Assembly (NCBI GenBank): GCA_949126835.1
Contig: OX421507.1
Location: 7,716,121 to 7,780,120 of the forward strand
Length of the DNA: 64,000 nucleotides
Direction: 5' to 3'
From: Anisus vortex
Taxonomy: Eukaryota; Mollusca; Gastropoda; Planorbidae
The position numbers and the translations under genes are program-made. Of the stretch, positions 58,001 to 64,000 are shown piece after piece; position 1 is the stretch's first letter, and the number at the start of each line of letters is the position of its first letter. The notes under the pieces were generated by a model. That model ran no database searches. It saw only the letters and a list, made by a program, of their open reading frames with translations, and was not told where the DNA came from.

Positions 58001-59804
58001 TATTATCTTAATTTGGATTTTGATAGAATATTAACTGTTAGATTCTATGAAAGATCAATAAAGTTAACTTATATGTACATTTATTAACTTTAAAAAAAAA
58101 AAAAATTAATTAGTAACGTAAATGCAAGAAAAAGAGATTTATAACATTGAAGAAACAAACAACTTATTTTCCTTCTGCAGGCATCATACCTGAACATAAC
58201 AGGCAGAGAATGATGTCCTTTGGGGGCAAAGAAAATCTGGCGATGATCTTAGACAATGGACGAATCCTTCAGCACAGGTACATTACACCAACACGCTTCT
58301 GAAATTATCTGTTTTTATTTGTTGTGATTTTTTTTTTGTAATTAAAAGGATAAGGGGTCATCCATATAGGACCTCGGCATAGATGGGAATAGAGCATTAA
58401 TATAAATATGTGGAATTTTAGATTTAGAGGTAACGGGCATTTAGGGCTGTATTTTTTTGTGTGCTGGTTATGTGGTTAGTTCACCGGACTGTCAAAAAAA
58501 AACGGCCCCTGCCGTCGACCAATCCCTGCCGCCCTGCAAGAGTTTTTGGCTTAGTGGACGTAATAATCTTCTATCTAGAAGGAATGGCTGTCAACTTTTT
58601 TTTTTTTAAATGACAAAAATATGTGTGTCATCTCATTTGTAGACAACATGTCAAGAAACGTTTGCGTGTAATTAAGAAACATTAAGTATTTAAATAATCT
58701 ACAGCTATCTGTTGGCAGACTGGGCTTAGCGAAAGAGTGCTTAAATTGCTTTATCTGGACCTTCTTTATGGATGAGCCTCTTAAGAAATTTTTGCTTGTA
58801 TTTTGTTTATTTTGTAAAAGACGTGGAACAAAGCATTTACGAAATCCACTGGAATATTTTGAGAAAATTTCAAGAACAGCAACTCTATTTTTTTTAATTT
58901 CCTGAAGCATAATTCTTAAAATATGCATATGTATTTACAATAAATGTTATTTTTTGTGTGTCCTGACTAAAGCTTTGAAATTACACAAACGCAGGCATAG
59001 CAAGGAATTATACATGCAAATTTATTCTAGAATAAAGGTTTATGAGTGTAACATTTTTATTATCGAGTTGTATCCCTTTGGCACAAACCTTCTGTGTGCG
59101 ACGAGTGCTTAATAAGGGGGTTCGGCAAGCTGCGGCACGCGTGCTTTTCAATGGCACGTTGAAGAGGCCTTAAAAGTGTATTCAAGTCTCCTCTAAAAGA
59201 TAGTTATTGCTACAGCAGGATGACTTTTAGGCAGACGGCACGCTAAAGGAATTAGATTGCCGACCTCTGCTCTATAATGTGCTGTTTAATGGTTATACTT
59301 ATTGTGTCAGCTATGGTGCTGCAAATAACTGGGCTTATATATTACTTTATGTATTACATTTTCCACAGACCCAGCGTGGATCAAGGCATGACCATACAGA
59401 ACCGGATGTTGAGGTCCACATCCAGCATGGTGTTTCAGCCCCACTGGATGGACCCCCACTACAACGACGTCTACGACCGGCCCGACTTTCAGCGGGTCCT
59501 GGCCGCCCAAATGATGGGCGTCCCGGTGTCCCCGCAGGAGAGCGACTCCCCCAGCACCGCCAACAGCACCACCTACCTCTACCCGCCCAACTTCAACCAG
59601 GCTCTGGCCGCGAGGGCCGGCGTTCACGAGGGAGTGAAAGCCGCCGCCAAGCCGACCGAGACACCATCGGCGAACGGCGGGGTGCGAACGGCCAACGGCG
59701 ACGTCCCCATTACGAAGACTGCGAATAGCGAAGGCGCGGCTCCAGTTGCAACCCGCGAAACAAGCACAGCAGAATCAAACATTATCAGTGATGAAAAATT
59801 GTGA
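36943..59804 (+). CDS. Seven-exon gene for an unrecognised type I single-pass membrane protein (469 aa)
   Basis: Joining 36943-37006, 45314-45483, 45758-45973, 52444-52693, 54778-54954, 58181-58277 and 59369-59804 gives 1,410 nt (470 codons with stop). All introns are GT-AG and junction phases agree (1,0,0,1,1,2). Predicted order: signal peptide 1-21; ectodomain 22-183 with sequons N90-T-S and N108-G-T and a single cysteine C134; membrane helix about 184-206; RSKRR stop-transfer; a CAC pair at 219-221 that could be palmitoylated; tail to L469 rich in Ala, Pro, Ser and Thr near the end. Exons are GC-rich against AT-rich introns. I tested sarcoglycan alpha/epsilon, dystroglycan and cadherins by eye from memory and found no convincing match. 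Introns 1 (8.3 kb) and 3 (6.5 kb) could hide further exons. Confidence is high that the gene is real, moderate for the exact model. Confidence 0.8.
37096..37480 (+). repeat. T-rich low-complexity tract at the start of intron 1
   Basis: Strongly pyrimidine-biased (TTTTCTTTC-type) for nearly 400 bp. The Phe-rich open frame over it is compositional. Confidence 0.75.
37616..39178. repeat. 35-bp minisatellite in intron 1, about 44 copies
   Basis: Unit GACACTCGAAGACATTAGGC/ACGTAGACACTTGCA. Variants: shorter 25-bp units lacking CACTTGCAGA, CTATGACATTA and CGATGACATTAGGT types, and a GATACG sub-family at 38740-39120. A block is duplicated with a 375-bp offset (landmark CACTCTATGACATTA at 37726 and 38101). 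The array is cut by the hAT element at 39179 and resumes at 41155-41215. Confidence 0.95.
39592..39786 (-). pseudogene. hAT transposase C-terminal (dimerisation) remnant
   Basis: Minus-strand frame includes IFESTYSFQQAFSCMNIMKS and KVRSQLTNTNLEA, the hATC pattern (C/S E..FS.MN..KS..R..LT...LE). The rest of the transposase (catalytic RNase H-like core, zinc finger) is absent, so the element cannot move itself. Confidence 0.8.
39970..40935 (+). pseudogene. Nested CR1/L2-like LINE ORF2, frameshifted
   Basis: Starts in RT with YGVPQGSVLSPFLFTLYT in one frame, then after a shift HNLKYHSFADDTQHY (catalytic ADD), MKENKLKLNSEKTEAL, SLGVHVNSTVSMQSHI, and YCNSLLAGRL. A second shift near 40715 is needed to reach the usual end WNAF..., RSRLKTHLFK and stop (about 40806). 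The 3' end carries ATTATTATTTGGCTATTATT. 5'-truncated, so no endonuclease domain. The order and motifs fit the CR1/L2 superfamily. Confidence 0.85.
41155..41215. repeat. Right remnant of the 35-bp minisatellite
   Basis: CATTAGGTACGTAGACACTG GTAGAAACTCGTT continues the array interrupted at 39178; the same GGTAGAAACTCGTAGACAC variant occurs at 38680. Confidence 0.9.
41482..41605. repeat. GT-rich then GA-rich simple repeat
   Basis: GTGTGTGTGAGGT units followed by (GA)n with CAGA interruptions. Confidence 0.9.
41693..43458. mobile_element. hAT family A element, 1,766 bp
   Basis: Ends CAGGGGTCAGCAACCTATGG and TATAGGTTGCCGACCCCTG; flanks TGCTAAAG and CTCTAAAG agree at 6 of 8. Sub-terminal GCGTGCCAAACTTGGCACGC. 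Interior matches 8571-9583 (TTTAACGTAAATTATTTTTA, ACAAAGCATAACTTGTTTGA). Contains a LINE remnant at 42215-42485. Confidence 0.88.
42215..42485 (-). pseudogene. LINE ORF2 C-terminal remnant nested in hAT-A
   Basis: On the minus strand broken frames give HVLRHDNLLKTFLQGTAEGG, then CWFDNIKNWTAMQVDS and AQDRQKW-like text, followed by an ATTGATGATAATGATGAGCA tail. This is the usual end of RTE-like non-LTR proteins (R..W.DN...W). A G-run interrupts it. Confidence 0.65.
43775..44235. repeat. Dispersed repeat family D, copy 2 (intron 1)
   Basis: Same order of blocks as 7930-8395: GAGCCTTCTGGCCCTTTAGT, AAGCCGTGTCGTGTAACAAG, CCTGGGCATCCAAGGCACAC, AATCTCGGACGCGCAAAAGG, and TCGGTGGTTTTCACACTTCA. Class not recognised. 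Confidence 0.7.
44288..45200. other. Intron 1 sequence, one hAT-like end
   Basis: CAGGGGTCACCACGCTTTTT at 44293 resembles a hAT terminus but no partner was found. The rest is AT-rich with no coding signal; TTTCAGCTCGATCGGACCAC at 45041 is GC-richer than its surroundings. Confidence 0.4.
45314..45483 (+). CDS. Coding exon 2: N-terminal part of ectodomain
   Basis: A good pyrimidine tract and AG end at 45313; the donor GTGAGA follows at 45484. The exon encodes residues 22-78, beginning GQQFPVHIGAEG and including APPGTLIPSN and a stretch of alternating charged and hydrophobic residues (TRIHLRVEIRDS) typical of beta strands. No cysteine is present. It lies in a GC-rich island inside AT-rich sequence. 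Fold is probably a beta sandwich of Ig or cadherin-like type, but this is inferred only from residue pattern. Confidence 0.85.
45484..45757 (+). other. Short intron 2 containing a hairpin repeat
   Basis: At 274 bp this is much the shortest intron of the gene. A TG-rich run follows the donor. From about 45555 to 45632 it holds a foldback sequence whose arms (ATCGACGAGGAAAA and TTTTTTCCTCCGTTGAT) flank GACGTGG aaa CCACGT. The same sequence family occurs at 33262-33395 and half of it at 32735-32795, so it is a dispersed foldback element and not gene-specific. Confidence 0.7.
45758..45973 (+). CDS. Coding exon 3: glycosylated middle of ectodomain
   Basis: Acceptor TTCCCAG ends at 45757 and donor GTAAGT starts at 45974; both phases are 0, so the 216 bp (72 residues, 79-150) form a symmetrical module. 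It starts RPHVYHPDIKINTSDPANPQ and ends NRIHFD. It carries both N-glycosylation sequons (NTS at 90, NGT at 108) and the only ectodomain cysteine (C134, in YICVND). A lone extracellular cysteine suggests either a free thiol or an intermolecular disulphide, that is, dimerisation; this is inference. Confidence 0.88.
46075..46916. repeat. 10-bp repeat array in intron 3, about 84 copies
   Basis: Unit TCTATCTATT (also TCTATCTATC, TCTATCTGTT, CCATCTATT), ~840 bp. Variants cluster in blocks (CTGT near 46460-46650, CCAT near 46790-46845), showing local spreading. A 304-codon frame of Ser-Ile-Tyr is a by-product. It starts about 100 bp after exon 3. Confidence 0.95.
47500..47768. repeat. 14-15-bp minisatellite in intron 3, about 17 copies
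   Basis: Unit AGTGGCCAGACTTT with single-base and indel variants. Confidence 0.92.
47769..49183. other. Intron 3 sequence without recognised features
   Basis: No exon found. A solitary hAT-like end GCAGGGGTCAGCAAACG lies at 48812. The frame at 48851-49051 resembles LINE-like text but I cannot assign it. Confidence 0.4.
49184..49263. mobile_element. piggyBac-type mini-MITE, copy 4 (inverted)
   Basis: TTAA at 49184-49187 and 49260-49263; 72-bp element CCCTTACAGTCCCGGGCGCG ... GGTCGGTACGGGAAGGG, reverse of copies 1-3. In intron 3. Confidence 0.8.
49575..49722 (-). repeat. SINE family B, minus strand
   Basis: TTCTTCTAAATAGAAGATTA, GGGCGGAAGGGAATGCACTG, TAGAACCCGGGGCCGTTTTG and TTGACTGTCCGGTGTACTAA then GAGACCGGCC, the reverse of the 7078 copy. 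Confidence 0.7.
49972..50232. repeat. 18-bp minisatellite in intron 3, about 14 copies
   Basis: Unit ATCTTATCCTGTTTCACC with few changes; 18 being a multiple of three gives open frames on both strands (MVKQDK repeat on the minus strand). Confidence 0.95.
50233..51727. other. Intron 3 sequence without recognised features
   Basis: AT-rich, many short AACCTTT/TTTAAACC words at 50330-50700. A CRE at 50937-50944. No exon. Confidence 0.45.
51728..51923. mobile_element. hAT MITE, diverged
   Basis: Left end CGGAGGGTGTCGGCACCTAG is degraded; right end AAAAAGTTGCAGACCCCTG. Interior GCTTGCCAAACTTGGCAC and CAATGGCGCGCGGAAGAC are family motifs. About 520 bp before exon 4. Confidence 0.75.
52444..52693 (+). 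CDS. Coding exon 4: membrane-proximal ectodomain and transmembrane helix
   Basis: Acceptor CCAACCAG ends at 52443; donor GTAAGT starts at 52694. The exon encodes residues 151-233 plus one base. Residues 151-183 finish the ectodomain (VILKDKLAETHYVSNQLPF then a VEVDYPVRES stretch). Residues 184-206 (AALFAGVLVLIILAVSLLIP and FVV) form one membrane helix, followed by RSKRRWK as positive-inside stop-transfer and by CACGS as a possible palmitoylation site. The topology rule (basic residues after the helix) together with the signal peptide gives a type I orientation. Local GC content is very high. Confidence 0.9.
53023..53130 (-). repeat. SINE family A fragment, minus strand (intron 4)
   Basis: GTGTGGCTAGCACAATCCTC, AGTCGCCTTTACTTTACCCC, AACTAGTGTGAGGTAATCAT and CAGAGCTGCTGGGTA follow SINE-A order in reverse; both ends are lost. 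Confidence 0.65.
53131..54777. other. Intron 4 sequence without recognised features
   Basis: AT-rich. GCGCCACCTATCGGTGAGT at 53788 pairs with a similar word near 5173. A possible micro-exon that could repair the exon 4/5 junction was not found. Confidence 0.4.
54778..54954 (+). CDS. Coding exon 5: first cytoplasmic segment
   Basis: Encodes residues 234-292 of the tail, including REPICQKQFLEKLEAPN and a charged, probably helical stretch rich in Glu, Leu and Gln. Donor GTACTA at 54955 leaves one base (phase 1), matching exon 6. The 5' edge is the weak point: only the AG at 54776-54777 restores the phase 1 left by exon 4, giving Ala234. That acceptor has a poor pyrimidine tract but a good branch-point-like CTAAC about 20 bases upstream. 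AGs at 54797 and 54806 would shift frame unless a micro-exon intervenes. Confidence 0.65.
55525..55768 (-). repeat. SINE family A, near full length, minus strand (intron 5)
   Basis: Reads in reverse: AGGGCCGATGAAGCAGCGTT, TTCTGTGGCCACGGCATACT, GGTACCCATTAGAGATAGGT, CCAGGATTCGAATCCGGGAC (B box), GTACGCCAGCCAAACGCGCT and ACGCTCGACCACAGTGC (A box). Confidence 0.85.
55845..56262. repeat. CT-rich ~60-bp tandem repeat (intron 5)
   Basis: Units of the type TCTCTCTATCTCCCTCGCTG/TTTCATTCATTCTTTCATTC with variable numbers of TTCATTC/TTCTTTC words between. Overlapping Ser-Leu-Phe frames are by-products. Confidence 0.9.
56435..56815 (-). repeat. LINE-C 3' end, minus strand, split by a SINE
   Basis: Left part 56435-56500 (TTATCTTACACATTACAGAC, GATTATTGCGTCCTACGCTC) and right part 56681-56815 (TACGCTCATCCGTGAGACAG, TTTTTCAGGCAACCCATTCC) are one LINE-C end interrupted at TACGCTCATCC. 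Confidence 0.8.
56501..56680 (+). repeat. 5'-truncated SINE-A inserted in LINE-C with 11-bp duplication
   Basis: TCAGGGTGTCCCTGAGTCTG through CTGGCCACACAATCACCTAG to TTTGGTCCGACGGGATACTT. The flanks are identical: TACGCTCATCC at 56490-56500 and 56681-56691. The tRNA head is missing, a 5' truncation as in target-primed reverse transcription. Confidence 0.9.
56816..58180. other. Intron 5 sequence without recognised features
   Basis: No exon found. 57530-57710 has repeated short words (CTGGCCACTACTTTCATTGG, TTTCATTG) resembling a decayed minisatellite related to the one at 47500. Confidence 0.45.
58181..58277 (+). CDS. Coding exon 6: cytoplasmic segment
   Basis: Strong acceptor TTCCTTCTGCAG at 58180 and donor GTACAT at 58278. 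In 97 bp it encodes GIIPEHNRQRMMSFGGKENL followed by AMILDNGRILQH and two bases of an Arg codon (phase 2). The start phase (needs two bases) matches exon 5 and the end phase matches exon 7. The stretch has no obvious domain; RQRMMSF could be a basophilic kinase site, which is only a pattern. Too short to have been noticed as an open reading frame, but the splice signals are good. Confidence 0.8.
58462..58600 (+). repeat. SINE family B (intron 6)
   Basis: GGTTATGTGGTTAGTTCACC, GGACTGTC, CCGTCGACCAATCCCTGCCG and GTGGACGTAATAATCTTCTA/TCTAGAAGGAATGG. Confidence 0.75.
59114..59269. mobile_element. hAT MITE, short and diverged (intron 6)
   Basis: Ends AAGGGGGTTCGGCAAGCTGC and GATTGCCGACCTCTG; inside GGCACGCGTGCTTTTCAATG and GACGGCACGCTAAAGG. 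Its right end is only 99 bp before exon 7. Confidence 0.75.
59369..59804 (+). CDS. Terminal coding exon 7: C-terminal cytoplasmic tail and stop
   Basis: Acceptor TTTTCCACAG ends at 59368; one base completes Arg325. The exon runs to TGA at 59802-59804 and encodes 145 residues. The first half has aromatic-rich short motifs (VFQPHWMDPHYNDVYDRPDF, then YLYPPNFNQAL), the second half is low-complexity Ala/Thr/Ser/Pro. The protein ends SDEKL, which fits the class III PDZ ligand pattern (acidic at -2, hydrophobic at 0). GC content is high up to the end of the low-complexity part. A second open frame over the same bases is a shadow caused by that composition. Confidence 0.88.
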
Positions 59805-60420
59805 TTTTATATTTATTGAAATTTTGTTGTAATTTTAAAATAGGCCTATACGCTCTTGGCATTTGTTCTTTGTTATCATCTAATTGTCCGGCTTTCATTG
59901 ACAATTATATATTTAAGCAATTTCTGATTCTGCATATGAGAAGTACATGTGTTGTTTTAAAAATGACCATTAAGTTATACAAATGTTTCATTTAGGTATC
60001 TTTTAAAAACTATGACAAAACCTAAATATGCCTGTGTTTTTATATAAGATAACGGGTTTTCTAATGACAATTTTAATACGTTTATTATGCGTTTAAAAAA
60101 ATTGCTTTTATAATCTCGACATTATTTAAAATTCTGAATAGTTATATATACAATTCAAGACTGTAGACATTTTAACAAGGATTAATTTATAACCTTATGG
60201 AGACATTTCGTTGTATACGAAATGATTCGTAATTCTTGAACCGTTTAAAAAGAGTTTGTGTATAATCTCTATTTTACTTTGACTACAATCACATTCCCTT
60301 GTTAACAGTTATAGCTTTAATTTAATTTTGCGGTGGCATTCAGACTTGTTGCTTACTGTTCTTGGCACAAACTTTCCCATTGTTGTTTAGTTGGGGGAAA
60401 ATAAACCCTTTATATCATTA
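59805..60420 (+). other. Presumed 3' UTR and polyadenylation region
   Basis: AT-rich sequence after the stop codon with no further open frame of interest. The hexamer AATAAA occurs in AAAATAAACCC near 60399-60405, a plausible polyadenylation signal that would give a 3' UTR of about 0.6 kb. Confidence 0.35.
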
Positions 60421-61007
60421 GGGCGTTTTTCTATGCTATTATTATATAATAGAACCGACATTCGGTTTATTCATATATTATTACTTGTTGTCCAGATTTA
60501 TTTGATGTGGAACTTTTTAAAAAAAATTTTCGCCAAGATAGGTAGAGATAAGAACTGAACACTAAACTATAACACAAGTCTTCGTTCATATGAAGACCCA
60601 ATAATATGAATATATTGAGCCCGAAAATTGTCTTGGCGCGGATGTACTTTATATTCCGCTTCTAGTTATAGGCGATAATACCAGCATGTCTGTGTGTTAA
60701 AAAGCACGTAGTAAAGAGGATTAGTAGAAAATAATCACTAACATTTATAATACTGTTGTTGTTTTTTTAAAAGATGAGTGGGTCTTTAGTGCGCAAGATA
60801 AAACAATGCCAAAGTAGAGACGATCACTCCTCTTTCCACATCGTTGGCTTTGGTCATTAGAAAAATAGCACCGTACTTTCTAAATTGGCTCACAAGTTTG
60901 ATATCTTTTTGGGTTTCCATTATTAACGCGCACTAATGCCAGTCTCGCCGTGTTACTGTAAATCTTGTTTTCTTTTGGCAATCTTTTTTGGAGCATTTAA
61001 TTTGTTT
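60421..61007. other. 3' flank without recognised features
   Basis: AT-rich; nothing assigned. Confidence 0.5.
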
Positions 61008-61505
61008 GTTTGCATTATGTGTGTTTGTGTGACGGTGTGTTTGTTTGTATTATGGGTGTTTGTGTGACGGTATGTTTGTTTGTATTATGGGTGTTTGTGT
61101 GACGGTGTGTTTGTTTGTATTATGTGTGTTAAAGTGACGGTGTGTTTGTTTGTATTATGGGTGTTTGTGTGACGGTGTGCTTGTTTGTATTATGTGTGTT
61201 TGTGTGACGGTGTGTTTGTTTGTATTATGTTTGTTTGTGTGACGGAGTGTTTGTTTGTATTTTGTGTGTTTGTGTGACGGTGTGTTTGTTTGTATTATGT
61301 GTGTTGTTGTGAGTGTGTTTGTTTGTATTATGTGTGTTTGTGTGACGGTGTGTTTGTTTGTATTATGTGTGTTTGTGTGACGGAGTGTTTGTTTGTGTTA
61401 TGTGTCTTTGTGTGACGGTGTGTTTGTTTGGATTATGGGTGTTTGTGTGACGGTGTGTTTGTTTGTATTATGTGTGTTTGTGTGACGGTGTGTTTGTTTA
61501 AGAAA
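61008..61505. repeat. 35-bp GT-rich minisatellite, about 14 copies
   Basis: Unit GTGTTTGTGTGACGGTGTGT/TTGTTTGTATTATGG; variants in one or two positions. Confidence 0.95.
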
Positions 61506-62625
61506 ACGAAAGTTAATGCCATATTCTTGTCTGGTTATCGAATCTGACAATAACCGTTGCTTCTACCATTACAGACTTACCATTGACAAAGTTGTCATCT
61601 TTATATGCTCTCTTTCTCCCACTTTCTCTTTGTCACACTCTCTCCTCTCTCTCTCTCCCTATCTCTTTCTCTCTTTTCATTATGACCTTCTCGCCCCTCT
61701 TCCAATTCGACTAACTCCATCTAACTACACCTCTCTCTCTTTCTATTTCTCCCCCTCTCCTCTCTACCCCCTCCCTAACTTTTATCTCTCGTTAATTTTT
61801 GCCCTCTACATTTTCACATGTCCACGAATTGTGAACAAGTTACTTTACACCTACCATCGAATACTAATTCACACTTTTAGTCCCACCCCCACCTCCCCCC
61901 CCCCCACACAGCAATTACCTACTTAGGTATGTTAAACAAAGGTTAATCCTGAATCTACATGACCTTCCTACGTCTTAAGTTTATGTCCGAGCTCGACCTG
62001 CTTCTATTATTGGACTACATCTGTATATCATTGATGCCACTCATTGTAGACAGAGCCTTAGAGTATCACTGAAGTCACTGATCTATAAAAAGAATGTACT
62101 TTGGCCCGCCGGAAACTATATTTTTTATACCAAAATTAAATAGGCTTTCATGTGACTTTCACTTGTCTATAAAATTTTATTTCCTAAGCACTGACTTGTA
62201 AATACAAGTGACTTAGATTTCCTTTTTTTCGTTATAAATTTGTTCTAATTATAAGTGGTTTATTCCTATGACTCGCTTATATTGATAAGTAAATAGTGAA
62301 ATCAATTCTAGCTACAATTAGCGCATACAACTTTATTATGGACGAGCTATCCATTATTTTTATAGATCAGTGATTTGAAGTGCATTTTTGGAAAACTGTT
62401 AACTGTAGTGCAGCCGGAAAAGTAGTCGCAAAACAAAGGGCGCCATATTTAATGACCAAAACAACAACACCAACATATTGTCAAAGAATGCGTACTTTTA
62501 AAAAGTAGCAGACAACTTGTCAAATGTAACAAATGGACATATACAAACAAAACATACACAAACCAAAGAAACAAACACAAACTATTACATATGTTTCCAC
62601 CTTACTGTAAAATTTGTTCCATTGC
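61506..62625. other. Unassigned sequence with CT-rich patches
   Basis: CT-rich at 61600-61760; a C-run at 61895. No gene. Confidence 0.5.
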
Positions 62626-62629
62626 AATA

Positions 62630-62822
62630 CATAAATGGGCCGTATTGCTGCTGAGAGTTAACACCCTTGCCCCTTATAACAGTCAATCTTATATTTATAT
62701 ACCGTAATTGTAAAGTTTGCTGCTGAGAGTTAACACCCTTGCCCCTTATACAAGTCAATCTTATATACCGTAATTGTAAAATGGGCAAGGGTGTTAACTC
62801 TCAGCAGCAATGCGGCCCATTG
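62630..62822. mobile_element. Short element with ~39-bp inverted ends and an extra internal copy
   Basis: Left arm ATGGGCCGTATTGCTGCTGA/GAGTTAACACCCTTGCCCC pairs with the right arm GGGCAAGGGTGTTAACTCTC/AGCAGCAATGCGGCCCAT with one mismatch. A further direct copy of GCTGCTGAGAGTTAACACCC begins at 62719, and CAATCTTATAT/TATACCGTAATTGTAAA is also repeated. The flanks give no clear target duplication. Confidence 0.75.
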
Positions 62823-63779
62823 TATTTGATGATGTCTTATTATTATTTATAGTAAAACTTTTATTGCTTAGGGCCTCATAGTGTCTTGATACGGTTCTGG
62901 TAGCTCGCGGGATCAATTTAATTTTATCGTTATCCTTTTCTTAGACAAAAAATACACTCAATACATTTGCTATCCAGTGTTATATTAATCCGAATACTTT
63001 AGCTCAATAACTTTGGAATAAAGCTATAAAACAATAATATAATATACATGCAGGGTGCATTAGCAGAATACTTCATTTGTTTTACTTTATTCATATCGCC
63101 CTTCTCTCTCTGTCTCTCTCCACCCCCCCCCCCCCCGCCCATTCATTGGTATACACAAATGTATACGAAACTTTACATTTACGCTAATGTTTACCTAACG
63201 GTGAAATAGCAGATAACATTTTGTGCGCACATTTTTAAAATTCAAACTGCACTTAGTGAAATAAGAAAAAGATATTTATTCAAGATTTTATTATCCTTTA
63301 TGTGCCTTAGAACTAAAAAATAAACAGATCATTTGCCCTTTTTTAAAAAAAATCAAAGATTGTACAAAAAATATTTCATTTCATAGCCGTAATTGAGGAG
63401 AAAATTTCGTTTCTTTCTTTTTTTAAATTAGAGAAATTAAAATTTACTTAAAATACCGGTGTTGCTATTGTTAAAAAAATGTTTTATCTTTGAATTATTA
63501 TTTTTTTAATTTCCCTAAGCGATTTTGTTAACAATTTTGTTAAACACCCAACACCCTGCAAGGTTTCTGAAAATTCTCAACTCTGTGCATCTATTAACCC
63601 TTTACACGGTCTCAGCCACATCTTTCGTTTCATCATCAACCATATTTATGAATAGTAACAGATTTTATTAGCCTTGTAATGTGTATCTCTCCATCACACA
63701 TGGAGAAGTGGTTCATCAAATATATTTCAACAATCACATTTTTTTAGTTAATATGATTTTCATTCACAAGTACACCTTA
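62823..63779. other. Unassigned AT-rich sequence
   Basis: C-run near 63123-63136; no gene or element recognised. Confidence 0.5.
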
Positions 63780-64000
63780 TTCTTCTTCTTCTGTCTTCTC
63801 GTCCTCGAGGAACAGCAGCGACTGTGGTCATTCCTAGGACGTAGGCCGCCAGCAAGTGCCCTCCAGACATCTCTGTCTTGGGCCGGTCTCTCCAGCTTCC
63901 CTCAAGTAGGACCAAGTTCCTTGGTATCTGCTTCCACCAAGTGTACCTCGGTTGGCCTCTTTTCCGTTTTCCATGAGGGTTCCAGTTCAGGACTTGCCTA
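63780..64000 (-). pseudogene. LINE ORF2 3' end, minus strand, cut by window edge
   Basis: On the minus strand frames read KRKRGQPRYTWWKQIPRNL, then DRPKTEMSGGHLLAAYVLGM-type text, ending in a TCTTCTTCTTCTG microsatellite on +. The RKRG.PR.TW block and W........L end are the usual ORF2 C-terminus. The copy may continue past the window. Confidence 0.7.

Noticed and set aside
59279..59728. Second frame over exon 7 (149 codons) and one on the minus strand
   Set aside because: Not in phase with exon 6 and produced by the GC-rich composition of the true exon.

Overview
This is a eukaryotic, AT-rich, repeat-dense animal window with no bacterial features. One multi-exon gene can be assembled on the + strand. 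Almost everything else is transposon copies, tRNA-headed SINEs, decayed LINEs and tandem arrays. The repeat content (a tRNA-derived SINE with a long conserved body, many short hAT MITEs, a SPIN-like hAT element) fits a mollusc, most likely a pulmonate gastropod; that placement is an inference.

The gene (exons at 36943-37006, 45314-45483, 45758-45973, 52444-52693, 54778-54954, 58181-58277 and 59369-59804) joins in phase at every junction into a 469-residue type I membrane protein. It has a signal peptide, a ~162-residue ectodomain with two N-glycosylation sequons and one cysteine, one membrane helix (about residues 184-206) with an RSKRR stop-transfer, and a ~263-residue cytoplasmic tail. I do not recognise its family. 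It is the best candidate for something undescribed here.

Layout. 1-36.4 kb: apparently intergenic. It holds a MULE-type MITE with 9-bp target duplications (2175-2891), several hAT MITEs, a SPIN-like element (22990-23277), piggyBac-type mini-MITEs, SINE families A and B, LINE 3' ends, and large tandem arrays (57-bp unit at 28.1-29.4 kb, 36-bp C-rich unit at 33.5-34.3 kb). 36.4-59.8 kb: the gene. Intron 1 carries a 35-bp minisatellite split by a 1,976-bp hAT element, which itself contains a LINE fragment, followed by a second large hAT copy. Intron 3 carries a 10-bp array of over 800 bp. 59.8-64 kb: the 3' flank, with a 35-bp GT-rich array, a short element with near-perfect inverted ends, and the 3' end of a LINE.

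Relations among the repeats: SINE-B shares its 3' tail with the most common LINE here (LINE-C), as expected if that LINE mobilises it. The large hAT copies (8571-9583, 41693-43458) and the ~200-bp copies share ends and sub-terminal motifs, so the small ones look like deletion derivatives. Several insertions can be dated relative to each other by nesting: hAT in minisatellite, LINE in hAT, SINE in LINE, LINE in SINE.
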